Origin: DT-111 sp965263225
GTDB lineage: Bacteria; Bacteroidota; Bacteroidia; Chitinophagales; Saprospiraceae
Reading direction: 5' to 3'
Length of the DNA stretch: 64,000 nucleotides
Assembly (NCBI GenBank): GCA_965263225.1
Contig: CBDHHG010000021.1
Location: 310,001-374,000 of the forward strand
Shown here in pieces: positions 32,718-41,648 of this stretch. Position numbers and translations under genes: made by a program. Below the pieces are notes generated by a model. That model was given only the letters and a program-made list of their open reading frames with translations, was not told the origin of the DNA and searched no databases. Within the stretch, counting starts at the first letter, position 1. Each line of letters opens with the position of its first letter.

Positions 32718-35700
32718 ATGACTCATCTGACTTTACTGCCTACGCATGTAGATGCCCTTTTTATAAGAGAAGAACAGACTACAGTAGGTACGATGGCTGA
32801 TTTCAGTAATCTGCCTTTCACGGATCCAGTTTCAGGTCATGACGTCAACCCAAACCTAGCCTATCTTAGCGAAACCATCCTTTCTGAACCCTTCCAAGAT
32901 AAAAACCTAAGACTAAAACCCGGTATTCATTTGCATTGGTCGCTCCCTGATGCCCTGACCAAATCTATCGGTTTTCCCATCGTAAAGAAACAGCCTTTTC
33001 TGCAAACTTTCCCCCAGGCAGAAAGTCTATGGAGCGAACTCCTCAGTAAAAATTGGATTAAGTTGATACATGGGAACTTGGCCAGTGTTATGCCACGAGA
33101 ACGAAGGACTGGGGTATTAGCGACTGCTTTTCAACCTTCCGCTACAGTTATTGAAGCTTACTTATCAAAATCACGTGGAGCAGATTTCCCTGCTGTCCCC
33201 AATCGCTGGCTCATTACTCGCAGTCGAAACGGAGCCGTAGAAAAACAGTGGATCGTAGAAAGCGATTATCTCTATCCAGCAGGGAAGGGCTTTAATAGTG
33301 GGGGAATTACTTTTCCGGTACCAAGGCAAGAGGGACAAAGTCAACCCTTCCGTTTTATGGGCCGCAAAATGCCCTTCGACGTATGGCTGGCTCATTCCAA
33401 TAATCAAGACCGCTACCTTGAAGATGAAACGGGCCACTATCTGACCGCTATCGGTTACGGTGAGCCTACTTTTGCGGCCTTTTACCCCAATTGCCACGGT
33501 ATCTTTGGCTTGCATGATGACGACTATGCTCAAAGTTATCCAGCCAACTTACAATATGACATTCTCGGTTGGTACGATAAGGGTGAAAATGATTACCTAA
33601 GCGTTTTTCTTAAAGATTTTGAAAACAAATATACCGGACAATCGGAAAATCTAGTTGCTGCCCAATGGCAAGCTGTAGAAAAGGCTTTGCACTGGACGGC
33701 AAACAAAGTGGAGCAAGTCAGTGTTCCAGGTCCCCTAGTTTGTACAGCTAAAATCTCATTTCTTTCTGAATGGATTCCGGCTGAGACCATAACCAGTGAG
33801 GGCCCCCCGCCCAAATCCCAAACGCATATCACCCTTGGTAATACGGGTACAGAAGCGCTTTCTGCCTATCTGGCTAAGGAATTAGGAATCAACCACAAAA
33901 GTTGGGTAGAAGATCAGTTAGAATCCCTTCTTCTTTCCGCTCAATTGGAACATCGAAACTTGGATGTTGGCCCTAAATTCTTTGAAGCTAGACATGAGAA
34001 AGGTTTTGATGCCACCCGAGGTGGATTGACTTGGTTCATCAAATCAATCGCTACTCAGGTCGAACAAAACGCGCAACAGGAAGCTGAAGAGAAAGTCCCG
34101 CTTAGCATTCCTGCGGCCATAGCTGATCAGCTCAATCAACTGAATACTTTACAAAAGAAGTATGATCATGCGCAAGAAAAAATGGCTACGAGACGTAGGC
34201 AACTCTACTCGGATTGGTACAAATACATGCTTTGTGCTTATCCCCCGGACGGGGACCAACATCAATATCCAGATATAGACTTGGTCAAGTTCTTCATTGA
34301 GGAAAAAGGACTTACATCCCTGGAAAAGGAGCAAAACCGTACAGGCCACTTATTGCTCCAAAGAAACGAAGCAGGAGACCCCATTCAAGCCATGGCAGTA
34401 GACCAAAATCCCGAATCTTTAGCTAGCCAATTGGCTGGTAACATGCTCGGTCTACTCAATAGCATTCAATCCTTTAATCAACTAGCGGGCACAAAAAAGC
34501 AGCAGCAACAACTAGTTCTGAAAAGTAAGGAGGCCAATCGCTACTGGCAGCCTAAAGAACCGGTAGTTCTGGTAACTGGTAACCAAGTGCAAGCAACGAA
34601 TCGGCACGGCCAAGATGGTAGATTACATCCCAAAGGCTTATTGGAAGGAATCTTATTAGATATTCCAAACTCAAGCCTTTCTGGTACGGAATTGATCAAA
34701 AGCCAATTTGAGACGATCCGTTCTACCATTAGCACCTACCAAGCGGATCAAACCATCGGCTTCAATAGCTGGTCGGGTAACCCCTGGCATCCACTGCTAT
34801 TGGAATGGGAAGTTGAAATCTTTCCAAAGAAAAGGGGGTTGAATCACAGTAATCAACTGGATAATTACGACCAAAACTATATCATAGACAACTATACCTT
34901 ACCCGAAAATCAACCCGATCTGGAAGATATGCCCTCCGAAAATTCGGTGGTTCGATCTGCTCAAGTTTACCGGGGGAGAAGTATTCTGACGCCACAGGCA
35001 AGCTTGCAAATGAGTGATAAGTTAGAAAGTTTCTTAAACCGAATGCTGAAACAAGAGGGGCTTCAGGCATTTTATCAAGCACAGCAGACACCGACCGAAC
35101 ATCAGAATGATACCTGGGTAAATGACAATTTTCCGAGCTTCCTGAATTGGATTCAATCTAACCATCAAGAATGGTCTGCTCTACCTTCCGATTTTGATGA
35201 AGCAGATGCCTCTTCCATAGAAACTTGGGTGGGTCTAAACACTAGCGGACTGATTCAATGGTTTTTAGCGCATAACTTCATCATCCAACAGTTTCGTCAA
35301 TCGCATCCTCAGGCCAAGCTAGATAATGATCTAAGCCCCTTAATTGAATGGATGCAACCGCTTTCTAACCTTAAGCAAGTATTCTTTACTACTAATACTA
35401 TCAACGGGCCGGATCAAGCCACTTACCTAGAAAACCACGCAGATGCCTTCCTTAACTGGTTCAAAACCTTAGTCAGTGATTTTAGCCGGTATTATTGGGA
35501 TCGACAAGTTGATTCTGATGCTCAAGGTGATGCATATCTAAAAGCTAATTTGGAAGATCTCATCCATTGGTACCAAGCTCAGCTAAGAAAGGGTTATCAA
35601 CTAAGGTTGCTAATCAGTATTCATAGATGGATGGATGGGCTGCACGTATTATCGCAAACCCTAGGCGGCTTCAATGATGCCTTATTAATGCATAAGCAAA

Positions 35701-37295
35701 CGCTGCAATTGCCCGTCGCCGATCCGCTTGGGTTTTCCGTTTATCAAGCTTTCGCCGAAAAAGTAAATCAAGCTATCGGTTCATTTAGGGATAGTGCCCC
35801 ACAGCCAATGAACGACTTTAGCCCTATCCGTAACGGCCTGATGAAGATTAAACACTTAAATCTGATCGACACCTTCGGGCAAAGTAGAGAATTGGTCAAA
35901 AATGGAGCTTTCTTATTTGGGCCTGCGATAAGAACAAGTGAACCACTGAATGGCCCAAGCAATAAACTCTTCGCCTCGCTTCCTCCTCGCTTGTCCCAAG
36001 CTGCCAGGCTTAAATTCCGCTGGCTCTCTAGCACTAATGAAGATGTCGAAATGCTTGATCATCCCAGCACTAGTCCAATATGTGGATGGCTCCTGCCCAA
36101 CCATTTGGATCAAAGTCTAATGGTGTACGATCAAGACGGGAAAGTTCTGGGCGCCCTAAGTTCTAATCCAGATCAGATTTGGCAACCTGCTCCTGGCAAT
36201 GCCTTCCCTGTCCTTGCTGAAGGGATTCCCAATTCTTCCTTGAAGCAGGTAGTACAACATATCATTGAGCTGCAAGGTCAAAGTCTCTTGGATGGCAGGG
36301 ATATACAAGATAGTTACCTTTGGAATTTCATGACCACTCTGGATAATGCAGTGGAACATATAGATCCAGAAACCTTTGGTCGCCATCAGGATCTTGCGAT
36401 CTTAATGGGCAGGCCCATCGCCATTGCCAGGGCGAAGCTGTCCATAGAAGTAAAAGGCCATGCTGCTATTCATCAGGGATGGAACGCTTTTCGCCAGGAC
36501 TTAAAGCACCAGGAGCGGATTACCGATGGGTTTGAAAAAGTGAAGTTTCCTATTCGCCTTGGGGAATACCAGCAACTCAATGATGGTTTGATAGGTTACT
36601 GGCAAGAACAAGAAGAAGGTTTTAGAGACAATCTGTTCTTTGCGCCACAAAGCGCTTCCACTAATGATCCTAATATCAAATCGCATGCCGACCATCCCAT
36701 GCAAGTATTACAGGCGATTGCTGATGATGACCAACTTTTCACCTTCCTATTAGATCCCAGAGGGAAAATTCATGCTACTTCTGGTATTCTGCCAGTCAAG
36801 GCCATCGATATTCCTCCGGAGCAATATGTTCACACCTTAAGCAGATTAGAAGTCACTTTCCTGACTGCACCGGTCATCAGCGATCAACGAGGGGTACGCA
36901 TTTCCTTGCCCAAAGAGGAAGGATACAGCTGGTCCTGGTTAGAAAGAACAAAGGCGGGGCAATGGAAGGAAATTCCCAATAGAGAAACTATAACCTACTC
37001 CGTTTTTCAAAAGGCATATGATCAATCGAATGCTCGACTAGTATGGAACCAACTCCTCTCCGAGGAGATGCTTTGGCTACAGCCCTTTCAAGGGCGCACC
37101 GATCTAGCTATAGTAGTGCCCAAGGAACAGAGAAAAACGCCCAAGCTTCCAAACGATGCACTCAATGAGCAAATCGAACAAATCCTCGACTACTATGGAG
37201 AAGGTATAAAAGTCTATGACGACCGAGCCAGTTTCCCGGGGAAACAGATGATCAAGGAAGGCTGGTTAAAGCTGAGTAATGTAGAAAAGGAATAA
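32718..37295 (+). CDS. Giant protein P1 of the uncharacterised cluster (1525 aa)
   Basis: I do not recognise a named family. The start shows conserved-looking text (RLKPGIHLHWSLPDAL near residue 66), followed by WLITRSRNG and VPRQEGQSQPFRFMGRKMPF. Residues ~800-950 contain five helical units with an L-x-x-W-like core (FPSFLNWIQ, SGLIQWFLA, SPLIEWMQP, DAFLNWFKT, EDLIHWYQA) spaced 30-37 residues. There is no signal peptide or membrane segment. It is the first of six same-strand genes that reach 50389, and the gap to the next gene is 137 bp. A large scaffold or shell component is a guess. Confidence 0.75.
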   Translation: MTHLTLLPTHVDALFIREEQTTVGTMADFSNLPFTDPVSGHDVNPNLAYLSETILSEPFQDKNLRLKPGIHLHWSLPDALTKSIGFPIVKKQPFLQTFPQAESLWSELLSKNWIKLIHGNLASVMPRERRTGVLATAFQPSATVIEAYLSKSRGADFPAVPNRWLITRSRNGAVEKQWIVESDYLYPAGKGFNSGGITFPVPRQEGQSQPFRFMGRKMPFDVWLAHSNNQDRYLEDETGHYLTAIGYGEPTFAAFYPNCHGIFGLHDDDYAQSYPANLQYDILGWYDKGENDYLSVFLKDFENKYTGQSENLVAAQWQAVEKALHWTANKVEQVSVPGPLVCTAKISFLSEWIPAETITSEGPPPKSQTHITLGNTGTEALSAYLAKELGINHKSWVEDQLESLLLSAQLEHRNLDVGPKFFEARHEKGFDATRGGLTWFIKSIATQVEQNAQQEAEEKVPLSIPAAIADQLNQLNTLQKKYDHAQEKMATRRRQLYSDWYKYMLCAYPPDGDQHQYPDIDLVKFFIEEKGLTSLEKEQNRTGHLLLQRNEAGDPIQAMAVDQNPESLASQLAGNMLGLLNSIQSFNQLAGTKKQQQQLVLKSKEANRYWQPKEPVVLVTGNQVQATNRHGQDGRLHPKGLLEGILLDIPNSSLSGTELIKSQFETIRSTISTYQADQTIGFNSWSGNPWHPLLLEWEVEIFPKKRGLNHSNQLDNYDQNYIIDNYTLPENQPDLEDMPSENSVVRSAQVYRGRSILTPQASLQMSDKLESFLNRMLKQEGLQAFYQAQQTPTEHQNDTWVNDNFPSFLNWIQSNHQEWSALPSDFDEADASSIETWVGLNTSGLIQWFLAHNFIIQQFRQSHPQAKLDNDLSPLIEWMQPLSNLKQVFFTTNTINGPDQATYLENHADAFLNWFKTLVSDFSRYYWDRQVDSDAQGDAYLKANLEDLIHWYQAQLRKGYQLRLLISIHRWMDGLHVLSQTLGGFNDALLMHKQTLQLPVADPLGFSVYQAFAEKVNQAIGSFRDSAPQPMNDFSPIRNGLMKIKHLNLIDTFGQSRELVKNGAFLFGPAIRTSEPLNGPSNKLFASLPPRLSQAARLKFRWLSSTNEDVEMLDHPSTSPICGWLLPNHLDQSLMVYDQDGKVLGALSSNPDQIWQPAPGNAFPVLAEGIPNSSLKQVVQHIIELQGQSLLDGRDIQDSYLWNFMTTLDNAVEHIDPETFGRHQDLAILMGRPIAIARAKLSIEVKGHAAIHQGWNAFRQDLKHQERITDGFEKVKFPIRLGEYQQLNDGLIGYWQEQEEGFRDNLFFAPQSASTNDPNIKSHADHPMQVLQAIADDDQLFTFLLDPRGKIHATSGILPVKAIDIPPEQYVHTLSRLEVTFLTAPVISDQRGVRISLPKEEGYSWSWLERTKAGQWKEIPNRETITYSVFQKAYDQSNARLVWNQLLSEEMLWLQPFQGRTDLAIVVPKEQRKTPKLPNDALNEQIEQILDYYGEGIKVYDDRASFPGKQMIKEGWLKLSNVEKE

Positions 37296-37432
37296 GCCTC
37301 TAACATCCATAAACTTGACGACTTCCGTGCATTCCATAGGGCGTTTAGTCAATCGTCTATTTGCATAAGCATGAGCATGAAATCCGTCAAATAAGAAAAT
37401 AAATTATAACACCTAGGTCAAACCCAAGCACC

Positions 37433-40400
37433 ATGAGTATTGAAAACCGACAAGCCGTTTTGTACCTACCACTAAACAAAGTGATCGATGCAAAAGTCAA
37501 AGATCTTGTCAATAATAACGATGGAAGTCTGCAAGGTAACCCACAATTAGTCTCTGACAACCAGCTAAAAAGTTGTCTCTCCTTTGATGGAGCCGATGAC
37601 TTCGTAGAGATCCAGGAGCCATTCACCAATAACGATGCGTTCACCATCGGGCTTTGGGTTAATCCCGCCCAGATTAATACGGGAGCTTACCATGCCTTTA
37701 TTGGTCATCAAGGGAATGTTTATACCAAAAGAAAACCGGGAATGGTTGCACCCCAGTAATGGAGCCATTCATTACGACTCCTATGACCCTACCAATACAA
37801 AACGGTTTCATGGCGTTTTGAAGCATTTTTTCACGCAAGCGGACGAATGGGTTTATCTAGTTTGGGTAAAAGAAGGTACGACTTATCGTTTTTATAGAAA
37901 TGGGGCACTATTCTCCACACAGCCCGCTCCGGCCAAGTTCTATACCACAGCCGATAGCTATTGGATTGGGAAAATTGACAATTTTTGGAAGGGTAAAATC
38001 GCTCATGTCAGAATTTACGGAAATCCTTTAACGAGGGAGCAGATCCTACAAGATATGGCTAAGGATCAGCAAGGTCTCCTGGTACATTACCGGATGAATG
38101 ATATCATGGATTCAGCTGGTAATCAAAAACTAGTTCAGGATTTTTCTGGAAACGAAAACCCAGGGAAGCTTAGCCCACACGCAAAACTAGTTATCGATGA
38201 TGATTTTGGGCCCCTATTGGATTTTGGCGGTACGGATGATAGAATTGAAGTGCCGATCTTGGCACCTGAGCAACTTCCGGTTTTCACGATACAAGTCTGG
38301 GTGTATGGGGATAGTTTAGATGGATGGCGTGCTATTCGCAATGATAAGGAGTGGGGACGGGGCAATCTTCACTTTCAGTTTCGGGATAAAAAGTTGGAAT
38401 TTTCAGTACATTCAAACAGTCCCAATGGCCAATGGTTTGATCAGGTATTTGAGCCGCATACCTGGTATAATTTAGCGATTTGCTATGACCAATATGAGAA
38501 GGAACTCCGACTATTTGTCAATGGTGAATTTGCTGAACGTAAGGCCTACAGCTCAGCCTTACCCATCAAAGCCTCAGCCTTCTGGATTGGGGGATGGAGC
38601 GGTGGTAATCGCTGGGTGGATGGGCGCATGGCTGGATTCCGCATGTATAATCGGGCTCTTAGTCTTGCAGAAGTAAGGCGGAACATGCTGGATGATCAAG
38701 GAGCCGCAGCTTCCTACCGGCAAAATCATCCTTTTCAATTCGATTTCTTTGAAGAAGATGTGCAGGGTGTAATTTACATCGATGATGTTACCTCCAATCA
38801 CAACCTTATTTTTCAGCTAACCAATCGTTCCAATAAATCCATTACCCTAAAAGCTTTAGGTGACGGAGCTCCTTCTCTGGATGCCCACCACTTGGAACTA
38901 CAATTTAGGCCGGGCACGCTTTCGGCAGCGACTTTGGAAAGCATTACGCTAGGGCAGGACGCCGATTGGCAAATAAGTCGTCCGATCCCTCAAAGCAATG
39001 GTACTGTTTCCATTTATCTCAAGGGGCCCAATGCTAGAAAAATTCCTCCTGCCTACCAAAAGAACTTCAACTTACAGAACGTAACCGCAGATCCAGGTAG
39101 TGGTACTCGCGGTACTAAAGTCGTGATTTTATACAAAAATCTTTACTATGGCGATAATATTCAGCAATCGATTAGGGGCAACAAAACGCAGCTGCTAAAT
39201 ATTGTTAATCATCGTGGAAGAAAGAACATTCCACTACACGTTGGCTTTATGGGTCCCAATACCGTCCTCAACGATGGGAAATCTGAAAACGAGATACAAT
39301 TACGGATTACAAACATTTTGGAGGACCAAGCCATACGGCTGAACAAAAAGACCAATAATGCCGCAGCGGAAGTCAGTAAATTTATCCTCTCTTTTGATGC
39401 AGGGGGACTAGATAAAGAATGGGTATTGGGCACTCGCAGCCAACTAGAGTCCATTGAGGTGGAAGTAAACTTCGGGGATGATCCAAATGGCTGGATACAG
39501 GTGCCAGAAAGTAGTCATGGTCAAGGCATCTCACCTTTATGGGAAATCGAGTGTCATATCGACCAACTAGCTGCTGATCAGCACATTCAAATTAAACTAT
39601 CAAAAATCAAGACCGGACACCCTAGTGGTCATGCCAGCGTCTATCTTCATTACGAAAATATCCCCGGCTATTGGGAGGGGCAATTTGTAGCATCCATCGA
39701 GAAAAGTCGTTTGGTGCAAACCGATATTTTCGACGCCAATAACCAATACACTGGTGAAAGCCGTATAGGGATTAACGTAGCTGCTCCACGTACCGACCTG
39801 GATTTGGGCAAAACCGTTGTCAGCGGTGCCTTAAATGATTATACCAAAGCACAGTTCACCCTAAGTGGTGGTGGTGAAGTAACTTGGGAAGGAATAGGAG
39901 GTAAATTGAAGTGGACGCAACGATTTATTGCCATCGCTATGGAAAAACCCAATTCTTTTCTACACGGGTATATTAATATGCATATGCCCACTTCAAATAT
40001 CCCAGCAGCGCATGTTTATAATGGTCAAGCTCGGGCTGCCGATGCCAATGGGATAGTACTGCATGCTTGGGAAGCCTTGTATGCTGTCCATGAGGTGGGT
40101 GGAACCTACAACGAGGTTTCTTATCGAGTTGTGCACTACGCCACCAAAACTACAGCTCCGACCAACTGGATACTCGTAGCAGTGGTGAACCAAGATAACA
40201 ATAGCATTAAATTAGGTACGGGTAAAATTATCAATGCGCTTAGCGCTTCCTTTAACGGTAGCTCCATTCCTAAGGGTATGATCATGATGTGGTACGGAGC
40301 CATCAATCAGATCCCCTATGGATGGGCTCTGTGTAATGGTACTAATGGCACTCCAGATCTGCGCAATAGATTCGTGGTGGGGGCAGGTCACAGCTACCAA

Positions 40401-40751
40401 CCTGGGAACATCGGCGGAGCCAATAATGTAACCTTAAACGTTAATCAAATTCCGGCACACAACCACTCTGGTAGCACTGGCTATGCAGGAAGTCATCAAC
40501 ACTGGATGGAAGGACAATATGCCAACGGTCTATCCCACCGCCATCGTACCATACCTGGGCAAACAACCGTGGATATGGGTTTTGGAGGCGGAAGTGATGC
40601 AGACCCCAATGACAGACGCTGGCGGGGTCACGTAAATACGGATTACCAAGGCAACCATACTCACTCCTTTAGCACACACAATACCGGAGGTAATCAAGGT
40701 CATGAAAACCGACCGCCTTACCACGCCCTGGCTTTTATCATGAAGCTTTAA
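37433..40751 (+). CDS. P2: two LamG-like domains plus C-terminal phage tail-collar domain, frameshifted
   Basis: The gene starts with ATG at 37433 (MSIENRQAVLYLPLNKV) and runs to a stop at 40751, but the frame changes near 37727-37735. Removing one A from the run AAAAGAAAA restores VYTKENREWLHPSNG across the join. Downstream are the rest of a first LamG/concanavalin-like domain, a second one (DDRIEVPILAPEQLPVFTIQ), a long beta-rich middle and a tail-collar domain. The latter has YGWALCNGTNG, IPAHNH and ends HENRPPYHALAFIMKL, as in T4 gp12-like fibres and MdpB proteins. No signal peptide is seen. The break may be a sequencing error in a homopolymer or real. Confidence 0.75.
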
Positions 40752-40819
40752 GGTATTACAGGCCAAAATACCAATAGGTAGTCATTCTAGTTAACTGCGG
40801 TATCACAAATAAAACAATC

Positions 40820-41626
40820 ATGTCAAAACCAATAACCTATATCATCCGAGAGAAAACCCACCATATGATCCTTTTTGAGCTAAAAGACCAGATGGATCGT
40901 AAACTATCTCCTCAAGAAGTATATGCAGATTTTGATGAAAAGGTGATGGAAATGGGATGGACCGAAGCAAAGTTGCTTCCATTTTCATTTGATATAAGTA
41001 CAAGCGGAGAAATTATTGAACGGAAGGAGGCAACCCCTACGCCTATTGTAGAAGAGGCACCTGCGTCGGCTGTCACCGAGACCAACGATCAGGAAGCAAC
41101 CTTAGATGTAGCTGCGCTGGTGGAAAGTGGCACTATCTCGTTAGGCTCCAACCAAAAGATCGTCGAGAACAGGATTGTCGAAAAAAGTCTGGAAGAACAA
41201 ATAGCAGCCGGCCTGATCGAACTAAGTCCCAATCAAAAGGTAGAGAATGGAGAAATCGTGCCAAAGACAAAGGCAGATTTCCTCAAAGAGGAGCTGATTA
41301 GTCTCAATGAACCTTTTGAATATCTGGATGGCGAACAAATCGCTGTTCGTTCCGTAGCGGATGCCCTGGAGCAAGGCCTAATTCAAACCAAAGTACAGGC
41401 TGAGGAGGGCTTGCGCCTGATCCGCGAATCCATTGAAAGTGAAATTGCAAAACTTTATTCCACCTCTCAGGAATTAAAACTGACCAAAGATTATATGGCT
41501 TGGATTACAGACGGGCAACCCGCCCAAGACAAACGAGCAACAGCCTATCAGGATATGCAGGAAAAGATCAAGACAGTGAAGCAAAACTACGAAGCCACAA
41601 AGGAAGCCCTAAAGAAACTTACCTAA
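40820..41626 (+). CDS. P3: 268-aa repeat protein, possible fibre-assembly partner
   Basis: Three tandem ~27-residue units lie at residues 104-185: GTISLGSNQKIVENRIVEKS, GLIELSPNQKVENGEIVPKT and ELISLNEPFEYLDGEQIAV. Each pairs a short strand with an acidic G-x-I-V turn. Similar G-E-I-V-x-K-T units occur, from memory, in phage tail-fibre-associated proteins. The C-terminal 80 residues are helical (KTVKQNYEATKEALKKL) with WITDGQPAQ, like some tail-fibre assembly proteins. It lies 68 bp after the collar-domain gene, where such chaperones usually sit. The role is inference. Confidence 0.65.
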   Translation: MSKPITYIIREKTHHMILFELKDQMDRKLSPQEVYADFDEKVMEMGWTEAKLLPFSFDISTSGEIIERKEATPTPIVEEAPASAVTETNDQEATLDVAALVESGTISLGSNQKIVENRIVEKSLEEQIAAGLIELSPNQKVENGEIVPKTKADFLKEELISLNEPFEYLDGEQIAVRSVADALEQGLIQTKVQAEEGLRLIRESIESEIAKLYSTSQELKLTKDYMAWITDGQPAQDKRATAYQDMQEKIKTVKQNYEATKEALKKLT

Positions 41627-41648
41627 TAACCCAACCAAACCTTCTACT

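Noticed and set aside
37635..37760. Start of a separate 1038-aa gene at 37635
   Set aside because: The first ~30 residues are an out-of-frame reading of the LamG domain; the real start is 37433 with a frameshift.
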